DNA from: Thiodiazotropha sp037384445
GTDB taxonomy: Bacteria; Pseudomonadota; Gammaproteobacteria; Chromatiales; Chromatiaceae
Length of the DNA: 64,000 bases
Direction: 5' to 3'
NCBI GenBank assembly: GCA_037384445.1
Contig: JARRNY010000021.1
Coordinates: 1 to 64,000 of the forward strand
Part shown: piece after piece, positions 8,499 to 16,336 of the stretch
Numbering within the stretch: position 1 is the first letter of the stretch
Layout: each line of letters starts with the position of its first letter
Position numbers and translations under genes: made by a program
Notes under the pieces: generated by a model
What the model saw: the letters and a program-made list of their open reading frames with translations, nothing else
What the model was told of the DNA's origin: nothing
The model's database searches: none

Positions 8499-9593
8499 TC
8501 AGCCTTTGGGATAGGCCTGATCAAGTTGACGGTAAACATCATCGCTGAATCCGGGGCTGTCGGCATCGAGGCCAGAGAGGATTTCAGCCAGGTATTCGTT
8601 GTCCTCGCGTCCATTCCAAAGCTTGATGTAACTCCCCTCCTTGTAGCCATGATCCTGGCGAAAGAAGTTGAGCACATTCTTACCCACGTAGGTTTTAAAG
8701 AGCTCATCAAAGCTCAAATCAGCAACCTTCATAACCTGCGCGAAACGACCGATATCAGCCGACTGGTGCTGAATGGTGGACATCGCCAGCTGTTCGATCG
8801 AGGCCCGAAGATCGACCATCTCAGCCGGTTGGGCGAGACCTTCGAGGGCCTGCTCCGCCGCCTTCTCCATGCTGTCGTTGTGCAGGATCAGATCGCTCAG
8901 CGCGAAGTGCCAGATATCCACGATCTCCAGATGCACCTGTGCCATATCGGGTTTCTGGTGCTTCCACCATTTCCAGCCGTAGTGGTCGAGCATCTCGGCG
9001 CACTCGGTCCATATCGCCCGGTACCAGGGGTAAGCCGCATCGCGCCAGTCAGGATTGACCTTGCGGTTCATGGCGTCCTGTAGTTCGAGCATGGTGAGGA
9101 TTTTCTGTTTCATAGTGGACTTCTTTTCAGTGAACCATTCATCGAGCAGGGTCACCACCGTCTCCACATAGTGAGGACAACGGGTTTTGAACAACCCCAG
9201 CTCTTTTGCCTGCTGATACTCTACATCGCTACTGAGATCCTTCTCCAGCAGATCCCGGCACTGGTTGCTGCCGTGGCGCTCGATAAAGCGCTCCTGCAGG
9301 CGACGGGTAGCCGCATAGGTGGCTTCCTTGGCGTTACGCCCTTCGCGGGTAGTTGGACCCTGTTCAAGGCCAACCACCAGCGCAGCGCCGGTCAGGGTAC
9401 CACAAACACCTCCCATGCGACCGACACCGCCACCGAGCCCGGTGGCGATTCGCATGGCCAGCGAATCGTCAAGCCCATAGCGCTCGGCGAACACGTTCAA
9501 CACCGCCTGAGAGCAATTGCAACCATTACTGAAGAGCTCGACAGCCTGCAGAGGAGAGAGGTTCCGAGAGGCTAAGGGAAGTTTTTCAGACAT
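8499..9593 (-). CDS. C_GCAxxG_C_C family domain fused to dimeric dUTPase
   Basis: 364 residues in one frame. Residues 1-158 match the C_GCAxxG_C_C family of putative redox/iron-sulfur proteins: GCNCSQAVLNVF (Cys25, Cys27), GLGGGVGRMGGVCGTLTGA (Cys64), Cys112 and Cys139. From Met161 (MKQKILTMLELQDAMN) the sequence is a dimeric all-alpha dUTP diphosphatase with the acidic helices WTECAEMLDHYGWKWWK and EIVDIWHFALSDL that would bind Mg2+. That domain hydrolyses dUTP to dUMP and keeps uracil out of DNA. The second domain begins exactly at a Met preceded by AAGAAG. An ATGA there would give an overlapping stop if the upstream frame were shifted by one base, so two coupled genes merged by an indel are a real alternative to a true fusion. 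Confidence 0.8.
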   Translation of the reverse strand: MSEKLPLASRNLSPLQAVELFSNGCNCSQAVLNVFAERYGLDDSLAMRIATGLGGGVGRMGGVCGTLTGAALVVGLEQGPTTREGRNAKEATYAATRRLQERFIERHGSNQCRDLLEKDLSSDVEYQQAKELGLFKTRCPHYVETVVTLLDEWFTEKKSTMKQKILTMLELQDAMNRKVNPDWRDAAYPWYRAIWTECAEMLDHYGWKWWKHQKPDMAQVHLEIVDIWHFALSDLILHNDSMEKAAEQALEGLAQPAEMVDLRASIEQLAMSTIQHQSADIGRFAQVMKVADLSFDELFKTYVGKNVLNFFRQDHGYKEGSYIKLWNGREDNEYLAEILSGLDADSPGFSDDVYRQLDQAYPKG

Positions 9594-9967
9594 TGTTCAT
9601 TACGTGAAATCAAGAGAGTGGAAAGCTGAACCATTCACTGGGAGCAGTCAAGTGCTTAAGGATCTTGCAGAGAAATCACCCCATGTGGATGGCTTCAACC
9701 TGGCATTGTCCATGGATGCTGACCACAGCCTCAATAGGTAGGTCATTTAACTATGCAATTTGTAAGTGATTAATAATGCCACAGAAAACATGCGTGATAT
9801 CACACGCAAAATAGGGTTATTTAACCTATTGTTTTTAAATGCATTATTGACTTAGCATGGCACGCACTTCACCCCAACTCTGATGCGAAACCTTTACAAA
9901 TTTCGCTGATGCCACTGGCCCCGAAGACACCACAACGACTGACACAACCGTTTGGAGCAACAGAGAA
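9594..9967. other. 374-base divergent region upstream of TonB receptor
   Basis: No supported gene. It should contain promoters for both the fusion gene (left) and the TonB receptor cluster (right). Two inverted repeats lie in its AT-rich second half (9791-9808 and 9810-9831). I could not recognise a cobalamin or other riboswitch. Confidence 0.6.
9791..9831. promoter_or_regulatory. Paired inverted repeats, candidate operator of TonB cluster
   Basis: TGCGTG-ATATCA-CACGCA (9791-9808) is a 6-6-6 inverted repeat. Directly after it, AATAGGGTTA-TT-TAACCTATT (9810-9831) is a second one with a one-base bulge. Both lie 140-175 bases before the TonB receptor start, in the only likely promoter region of the cluster. 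They could bind a metal- or substrate-responsive regulator, which is inference. Confidence 0.4.
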
Positions 9968-12160
9968 ATGAGCAGTAACTCTCTAGACCTGATTTCGCGC
10001 AGCGCACTCCTCCCCCTTGGCCTGTTGTTCTCTCCGCTTTTTGCTGCTGAGGCAGACTCAGGTACTCCTGACACTATCGTAGTAACCGCCACCCGCACCG
10101 CTAAAGTCGACTCGGAGGCGCCAGCCAGCGTTACCGTTGTGACCGATCGCGAGATCCAGAACAAAAATGCACACCGTATCGACGAGGCCCTGCAGGGAAC
10201 ACCAGGTGTATTCATTCGAGGACTCGATGGCGAGCAGCCCAGTAACTGGCAGAATCAGATCACCCTGCGTGGGGTGCCGGGCTACTACCGAACCGGCGTA
10301 CTGCTCGACGGCATTCCGCTGAACAACGCCTTCAGCGCCGGCGTCAACATGTCTATCGTGCCGATCGACGAAATCCAGCAGATCGAGGTGGTGCCCGGTT
10401 CCTTCTCCTCCCTGTATGGCGGCGCTGGCATGTCGGGGGTAGTCAACATCATCACCAAATCACCTGAGAAACGGGAATTCAGTGCGCGGGCGGAGGGCGG
10501 TAGCCACAATCTGCAGAGTCTCTCACTGGGTTACCGCGACCGCTTCAAGAACGGAGTTGGCCTCAGTCTCTCCTACGGACACAAAGAGGCCGATGGTTAC
10601 GTCAAGGAGCTTGTAACCAAAACTCCGAGCAGTAGCGGTGGCACAATTGTCACCGGTTGGGAGGCCGTCGGCACCCCTACTGGAGGCACCACCTACATCG
10701 TTGGTGACAAAGGGGAGCAGGCCTGGGAGGTCGACAACTTCTCAGCCAAACTCTTTCTCACACCCTCCGAAGTCAGCCGCCTGACTCTATCGGCCTCCTA
10801 TCTCGACACCATCTCCTACGGTGCCGTCGGCGAGAGTTATCTACGTGCCGGCGGGGCCACTTTTTCTTCCGGCTCAGCAGAGATCGATGGCGCCTCGACC
10901 ACCATCCGCGCCACCGATTTCCTGCGCACCAGCAACGGCGAAGAGGTGACCCGTTACGCCGCGAGCTATGAGCACGACCTCACCAACGGCGGTGAACTCA
11001 ACGCCAGCCTGAGCTATCAGGACAACGCCTATTGGTACACCTCGATCACCTCCAGCCTTACCGAAACCGAAGGCGCGGGCAAAGTCAGTGACATTCCCGC
11101 CAATTCGATCAACGGAGACGTACACATGGGGCTACCCATGGGCGAGAGCCACTACCTGTTGCTAGGCATCTCCGGTAACCGGGATCAACTCAACAAAAAG
11201 GTCTACGCCCTGGACAACTGGTGGAACGAGGACGACAAAGGCGCAGCAGGCGATCATGCCGACGGCAATTCCCAGTTGTTTGCCATCTATGCCCAGGACG
11301 AGTTCAGCCTCAGCCCGCGCCTGACGGCCTATGTGGGCGCCCGCTACGATCGCTGGACCACTGATGGCGACATCTACATCAATAGCACTCTCACCCACTA
11401 CGACAGCCGCTCCCGCTCCGCTTTCAGCCCCAAGATCTCGCTGGTCTACGACCTCTCGGCCAGTACCGTCCTCAAGGGTGCTATCGGTAAGGCGTTCCGA
11501 GCCCCCAACCTCTCGGACATGTACTCCACCTTTGGCACCAGTACCATTTACTGGTCTAACCCGGACCTGGAGCCTGAGAAGGTGACCAGCGCCGAACTCT
11601 CCATCGAACACAGTCTCTCCCGCGCTACCAAGCTGCGAGCCACTGCCTATGCCAGTCGCTACAGCGATCTCATCTATACCACCACCAGTGGCTCTGATCG
11701 CACCAAACTGAATGCAGGCGAGGCGGACACAGAGGGCCTCGACCTGGAACTGCGTCATGCATTGAGCAACAGTCTCAACACCTTCATCAACGCAACCTGG
11801 GTCAACACCGAGATTACCGACAACAAGGTACGGCCGGACTCAGAGGGCAAACAGATCCCACTACAGGCACGACGTCTGGCGAATGTAGGCATTGAAGGGG
11901 CCGTCGGCGCCTGGTCCGGCTCCGTTATCGGCACCTACACCGGCAAAATGTACAGCCGCGACGACAACAGCGACACCAAGAGCGGCGTGCGTGGCTCATA
12001 CGACGCCTATTTCAAAGTCAACGGCAAACTCGGCTACCGTTTCAACGACAACTGGTCAGCCGATCTCTCAATCAAGAACCTGCTAGACCGGGAGTACTAC
12101 CAGGGCAACTACCTGGCCGACGAACGCAGCTACTACCTGGGATTCACGGCCCGCTTCTGA
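9968..12160 (+). CDS. TonB-dependent outer membrane receptor
   Basis: 730 residues. A signal peptide (ends about residue 27, FAAEA) is followed by a TonB-box-like DTIVVTATR, a plug domain (about 45-160, with the LRGVPGYYRTGVLLDGIPL and GGAGMSGVVNIITK signatures) and a 22-stranded barrel ending in an aromatic residue (LGFTARF). It would import a scarce ligand (metal chelate, cobalamin-like or other) using TonB-ExbBD energy. GGAG 12 bases upstream supports the start. It heads a same-strand cluster (DUF4198-like, NapH-like, dehydratase-like, TauE-like). The substrate cannot be read from sequence. Confidence 0.92.
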   Translation: MSSNSLDLISRSALLPLGLLFSPLFAAEADSGTPDTIVVTATRTAKVDSEAPASVTVVTDREIQNKNAHRIDEALQGTPGVFIRGLDGEQPSNWQNQITLRGVPGYYRTGVLLDGIPLNNAFSAGVNMSIVPIDEIQQIEVVPGSFSSLYGGAGMSGVVNIITKSPEKREFSARAEGGSHNLQSLSLGYRDRFKNGVGLSLSYGHKEADGYVKELVTKTPSSSGGTIVTGWEAVGTPTGGTTYIVGDKGEQAWEVDNFSAKLFLTPSEVSRLTLSASYLDTISYGAVGESYLRAGGATFSSGSAEIDGASTTIRATDFLRTSNGEEVTRYAASYEHDLTNGGELNASLSYQDNAYWYTSITSSLTETEGAGKVSDIPANSINGDVHMGLPMGESHYLLLGISGNRDQLNKKVYALDNWWNEDDKGAAGDHADGNSQLFAIYAQDEFSLSPRLTAYVGARYDRWTTDGDIYINSTLTHYDSRSRSAFSPKISLVYDLSASTVLKGAIGKAFRAPNLSDMYSTFGTSTIYWSNPDLEPEKVTSAELSIEHSLSRATKLRATAYASRYSDLIYTTTSGSDRTKLNAGEADTEGLDLELRHALSNSLNTFINATWVNTEITDNKVRPDSEGKQIPLQARRLANVGIEGAVGAWSGSVIGTYTGKMYSRDDNSDTKSGVRGSYDAYFKVNGKLGYRFNDNWSADLSIKNLLDREYYQGNYLADERSYYLGFTARF

Positions 12161-12188
12161 TGGATTGGATCTCTTTACAGGGTGAGTC

Positions 12189-13078
12189 ATGACTAAGAGC
12201 AACCGCTTCAACCATGCTGTCAGAGGAGGTCTGTTTGGATTCCTGGCGTTATGTAGCCCGGGACTCTATGCCGATCTCTGGATCAGTCCCACCCCCGCCA
12301 CCGGCAAACCCATGGAAACCGCATCATCAGCGGACAAGCTCCTCTATATTCAACACGGCGCCTATCCTGACAGTGTCACAAGGCAGTATCCGCCGGGTGA
12401 GATCTCAGAGAGCGAGGCGTTTCTCGTCGATCCCAATGACGAGCGGCAGCCAGCCCAGATCGAGGGCAATCTGATACGCTTTCGCGCCCCTCTCAAGGGA
12501 CAGCACTGGGTCTATCTGCAGGAGCGTCGACTCAACGGAGACACCCTGGAGATCGAAACGAGCAAATACCGTTTCTACAATCGCAAGGGCGATGTAAAAG
12601 AGTCCGTGCTGAAAGAGATCAGGGGCCGCACCAACGACTCGAAATACGACCGTCCACCGGTGGCCGGCATGCCGCTCGAAATCGTGCTTCTTAAACCGGA
12701 ACAGGACCACCATATCTCCTGCTGTCTCTACTCGGGTGACCGGGTACGTCTTAAGCTCTACCTGGACCAGCAGGCACTCACCAGGACTGCGGCAAACATC
12801 CGCAGCGAAAGCGGCTGGCAGGCCCGCTTCGATACCGACACCAACGGCGTGATGAAATTCGAAATTCCCCGCTACCGCTACAGCGCCGCTTCCAGGGGCA
12901 GCCCTACCGGCAAATTCACTATCGCGCGAATCAACCCATCGACTTCCGTCCCTCACCACTGGAGTGGGCTGCCAAACTACCCGCCTTTCTGTTACTGGGA
13001 GGGATCTTACTGATCACTGGCTTCGGTGTCTTTCTTTACCGACTGAAGATCAGGCGCCGTCGGCTTGTCTGCGACTGA
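12189..13078 (+). pseudogene. DUF4198-like exported protein with C-terminal membrane anchor, frameshifted
   Basis: The first frame (12189-13013) gives a signal peptide, then ADLWISPTP, MPLEIVLLKP and TDTNGVMKFEIPRY, in the order seen in DUF4198/Ni-Co-uptake-associated periplasmic proteins. It then ends in nonsense after FTIAR. The reading resumes one frame over at about 12926-12945 with NQPIDFRPSPLEWAAK, a clear transmembrane helix (LPAFLLLGGILLITGFGVFLY) and a basic tail, stopping at 13078. One base appears to be missing near 12930. The intact product would be a periplasmic domain tethered to the inner membrane, 28 bases downstream of the TonB receptor. It may be a sequencing error rather than a real lesion. 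Confidence 0.7.
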
Positions 13079-13096
13079 CCCCACCAAGAAGTCACC

Positions 13097-14098
13097 ATGC
13101 ATAACAACAAGCTTCGGTTACGCGACCGGGTCAACCGGATCGACCTCAAAGCCTTTCGCAACGGTTTCCAACTGGTGGCCTTCGGGCTGCTGGTCTATGG
13201 TGGCTACATCGGCTTCGATCTGGGCAACAAGCTGCCCAGCTTCTCCTGCGTCTTTAACTCCGAAGGTCGAGGCGGGGTCTGCTACCTGGGCATACTGCAG
13301 CACGATCTGAAACACCCGCTGGAGTACTTCCTCGATTTTGCCGGGGTGATGTTTCTCATCTCACTCGGCGTCTTCGTGCTCTGGTTCCTATTGCTCAACA
13401 AAGCATGGTGTGGCTACATCTGTCCATTGGGTACCTTTCAGGACTGGATCACAGCTCTGCGCCAGCGTCTTGGCATCCGCTACTCCGAGTACCGCTGGAA
13501 CACACGCCGGCGCATCCAGAGCATCAAGTACATCCTGCTGGCGCTGCTGATCCTGATTCCCATCGGTATCAGCAACTCCCTGTTCGGTCTCGGTAAGCTG
13601 CCCGAGGGTCTCTCCATGCCATTTTGCAGGATCTGTCCTGGGCGCATGCTGATCCCGCTATTCACCGGCGATTACAGCCAGTTCTATCTCGATTTCTCCT
13701 CTACCAGCGGACTGATCATCACCAGCCTGGGCATTATCGTACTCGGCTTGTTTCTGGTCGGTGCCTTCGTCAAGAAACGCTTCTTCTGCTACTTCTGCCC
13801 CTTCAGTGCACTGCACTATCTCTTCTCCAAGGCAGCAGCTCTGAAGCTGATCAAAGAGGGCAGCAAATGCACCCGCTGCGGTGACTGCTACCGAGCCTGC
13901 GACATGGACATCCCAGAGATCGCCGACGAAGTGGAACTGAAAAACCTTGTCACCGAAGACTGCACGCTTTGCCTCAAGTGCGTCGCCGCCTGTCCAGAGG
14001 ACGGAGCGCTTAAGGTCACCTTCGTTAGTAAAACGATCTTTGAATCAACCGAGGCAGGCTTCAACAAACGTGTGCAAAAGGCCAACGCTGATGAATGA
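13097..14098 (+). CDS. NapH/NosR/CcoG-like polyferredoxin membrane protein
   Basis: 333 residues. About five transmembrane helices surround cytoplasmic CxxxCP motifs: WCGYICPLG (about residue 102), FCRICPGRM (about 177) and FCYFCPFSA (about 232). Two classical [4Fe-4S] motifs follow, CTRCGDCYRACDMDIP (about 258) and CTLCLKCVAACPEDGA (about 293). Proteins of this type move electrons from the quinol pool or membrane to cytoplasmic or periplasmic redox partners. An AAGAAG site precedes the ATG. The stop overlaps the start of the dehydratase-like gene by 8 bases, so it is probably that protein's electron donor. Confidence 0.88.
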   Translation: MHNNKLRLRDRVNRIDLKAFRNGFQLVAFGLLVYGGYIGFDLGNKLPSFSCVFNSEGRGGVCYLGILQHDLKHPLEYFLDFAGVMFLISLGVFVLWFLLLNKAWCGYICPLGTFQDWITALRQRLGIRYSEYRWNTRRRIQSIKYILLALLILIPIGISNSLFGLGKLPEGLSMPFCRICPGRMLIPLFTGDYSQFYLDFSSTSGLIITSLGIIVLGLFLVGAFVKKRFFCYFCPFSALHYLFSKAAALKLIKEGSKCTRCGDCYRACDMDIPEIADEVELKNLVTEDCTLCLKCVAACPEDGALKVTFVSKTIFESTEAGFNKRVQKANADE

Positions 14099-15276
14099 TC
14101 CGAACGACAGCGATTTGCCGCACTCGCCAACGCCCTTCAGCTGCAGCCGCCAGGCTGGCGAGTCCCAGGCAATGCTCGACCATATCCGGCACAACTTCGC
14201 CGACAACCCCAAATCGATGAGCTACTTCTACGATCTCTTCGACCGGGTCTACTGCCGAGGCGAACCCCTGAACCACACTGGCCCGCTGGTGGGCACCACC
14301 TGCATCCAGATCCCGGAGGAACTCATATACGCTCTGGGCGCCACCCCGGTGCGCCTCTGCAACGGTTCCTACTTCCATGACAACCAGGGGGCCGACTTCA
14401 TGCCAGCCAAGTCCTGCTCACTGGTAAAAGCGACCCTTGGCATGCTGCAAAGCGAGAGCCCGATACCCAGAACTGGATCTCTTGATCTGGTGGTCAACCC
14501 CACTACCTGCGATCAGAAAACCAAGGCGGGCGCCATGATCGCCGCCATGGGCCATACGGTCTATGACATGGAGCTGCCCCGCTCGAAAGAGAGCGACAGC
14601 GCTCGCCTCTATTGGCGCGAATCGGTGCAAAACCTGGCCAACCGGTTATCGAAAACCACCGGACACAAATTGACCCGCAGAAAACTGAAACAGGCCATGG
14701 CCCGCACAGCTCGGGCACGTAATGCCTTCCGTACCTTGCACCGGCTACGCAAGAGCCAGCCTGCCTGCTTTCTAGGCAAAGACGCCTTCCTGGTCACCAA
14801 TGCCTACTTCTTCGACGACATCGACCACTGGTGCGAGGCGGTGGAAGCCCTCAACCGTGAGCTGGAGGGCCGACATGCCGATGGTTTCCAAGCGGTGCAG
14901 AAGAAGGCCCCGCGCATCCTCTTCACCGGCTCCAGCAGTGGACGAGTGGCGACCCTACGACATGCTGGACGCCATTGCCGACCGTTATCTCAAACCCTGC
15001 ACTTGCCCCATCTTCAACCACAATACCGATCGGCAGCGACGCTTGCTGGAGCTGGCCGATAGCTGTGCTGTGGACGGCGTGGTCTACCAGTCCTTCTCAG
15101 GTTGCCAAGTCTACGAAATGGAGCAACGCAGTATTGCAGCAGCAATGGCTGAACAGGGCCTACCCATGCTCTATGTAGAGACAGACTACAGCCCTGATGA
15201 TATGGGACAGCTGTCAACCCGGGTCGAGGCCTTCATCGAATCAATCAAGAGCCGAAAGAAAAGAAGACGTCCATGA
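14091..15276 (+). pseudogene. 2-hydroxyacyl-CoA dehydratase / benzoyl-CoA-reductase-like subunit, internally deleted and frameshifted
   Basis: It starts at ATG 14091 inside the end of the previous gene. The first frame carries the HgdB/BzdN-type signatures TTCIQIPEELIYALGATPVRL, PAKSCSLVKATLG and NPTTCDQKTKAGAM, and runs to RILFTGS at about 14940. The protein resumes one frame over with AVDEWRPYDMLDAIADRYL, PCTCPIFN, DGVVYQSFSGCQVYEME and VETDYS, stopping at 15276. From my knowledge of the family about 35 residues, including a cluster-ligand Cys, normally lie between those two points, so this looks like a deletion of roughly 100 bases rather than a simple one-base slip. Relatives use an Fe-S cluster and an ATP-driven activator for low-potential reductions. 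The stop overlaps the next ATG (ATGA). Confidence 0.72.
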
Positions 15277-15476
15277 GCTGTTACGGTGGACTCGACATCG
15301 GATCCATCCCCCAACGCGCACTCCACCTGGCCAAAGGGGTGAGGCTGGAGGAACTGATCTACGTTGACGATGATCCGGTACACAACCAGGGTCTGATAAT
15401 ACCCATGCCTGTGCAAATCACTACGGCCCCCGGCACCGCCATTGCATGGGATAAGGTCCTGGCAGAGGCCTCATGA
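15273..15476 (+). CDS. 67-residue ORF, possible remnant of an ASKHA activator ATPase
   Basis: It is linked to both neighbours by ATGA overlaps, so it was made as part of the operon. It starts MSCYGGLDIGS, which is how BadF/HgdC-type ATPases that activate 2-hydroxyacyl-CoA dehydratases begin (GIDIGSTTTK). Its end (IPMPVQITTAPGTAIAW) loosely resembles the C-terminal VP-PQ-TGALGAA segment of those ATPases. The roughly 200 residues between are absent. My reading is an in-frame internal deletion of the activator, but the similarity is weak and it could be an unrelated small conserved protein. Confidence 0.5.
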   Translation: MSCYGGLDIGSIPQRALHLAKGVRLEELIYVDDDPVHNQGLIIPMPVQITTAPGTAIAWDKVLAEAS

Positions 15477-16177
15477 ACGCCCTGTCGCCGGAGTTGCAGC
15501 AACAGCTCGAATTCCTGCAGGGCTTCGATAGCATCTGGCTCGGTGTGCTCGGTATGGGCTTCATCTATGGACTGACGCTCTGCAGCCTGACCTGCATTCC
15601 CCTCATCACCCCAATCATCTTCGCCAGCCAGGCAGGATTCCGGCGTGGTTTCGACGCCACCGCGATTTTCATCCTCGCCCGTATCTCAGCCTATACCCTG
15701 TGGGGTGCGATAGCTGGCCTGCTCGGAGAGATGTTACTGAAGAGACTCGACTCCAGCTGGCCAGGCCTGTTGGCTGGAGGAGTGATCCTTCTGATTGCGC
15801 TGCGGATTATCTGGCAAGGCCGAACAGCCTGCTCTGGCCATGCTGCTGACGGCCATCAGGTCAAACCACCCAGCCGCCATCCCTGGCTACAAATGGCCAC
15901 CCTGGGTTTATCGACCAGCCTGATACCCTGCCCACCGCTGAGTGGAGTGCTGATCTACGCTGCCACAACCCAGTCGATGTTCACCGGCGCCCTGCTTGCA
16001 CTGCTCTTCGGCATCGGCGCCTCTGCCTCGCCTCTCTACTACATCGGCGGCACCACCGGTTGGATATCCGAGCGCTTGTTCAAGCAGATCCCTCAACACA
16101 GCCGATGGCTGCGTCTACTCAGCGGAGCCATCCTTGCGCTCTTTGCAATCCGCTTATTGAGTATCAACCTGGGATAA
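15473..16177 (+). CDS. TauE/SafE- or DsbD-like membrane permease
   Basis: 234 residues with about six transmembrane helices in two similar halves. The first is GFIYGLTLCSLTCIPLITPIIF (about residues 24-45) and the second starts LGLSTSLIPCPPLSGVLIYA (about 143), each with a helix-breaking Pro and Cys. This two-repeat layout is shared by TauE/SafE sulfite exporters, UreH-like proteins and the DsbD membrane domain. The start ATG overlaps the previous stop. As the last gene of the cluster it could export a product or pass reductant across the membrane. The Cys-containing repeats make a thiol-relay role conceivable. Confidence 0.75.
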   Translation: MNALSPELQQQLEFLQGFDSIWLGVLGMGFIYGLTLCSLTCIPLITPIIFASQAGFRRGFDATAIFILARISAYTLWGAIAGLLGEMLLKRLDSSWPGLLAGGVILLIALRIIWQGRTACSGHAADGHQVKPPSRHPWLQMATLGLSTSLIPCPPLSGVLIYAATTQSMFTGALLALLFGIGASASPLYYIGGTTGWISERLFKQIPQHSRWLRLLSGAILALFAIRLLSINLG

Positions 16178-16186
16178 CCAGGTTGA
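16164..16186 (+). terminator. Perfect hairpin with the stop codon in its loop
   Basis: TCAACCTGG-GATAA-CCAGGTTGA: a 9-bp perfect stem encloses the TAA stop of the TauE-like gene. No T-run follows, so it may stabilise the 3' end or act as a weak terminator rather than a classical one. Confidence 0.55.
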
Positions 16187-16336
16187 CCCGCAACTCGATT
16201 ATCCGCAGGTTCCAGCGGCCCAATCGACAGCAAAAATTCACCGTGCATTTCGGCAGCGATCGATGGGGCAAGCCCAACCGATTGTTCTACCCCCACCGGA
16301 GCTGACTTGGCTGGCTATCAGTCGCTCTGTCGACAC

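Noticed and set aside
9594..9967. Cobalamin or other riboswitch before the TonB receptor
   Set aside because: I could not find B12-box-like or other riboswitch core sequence; only short inverted repeats are present.
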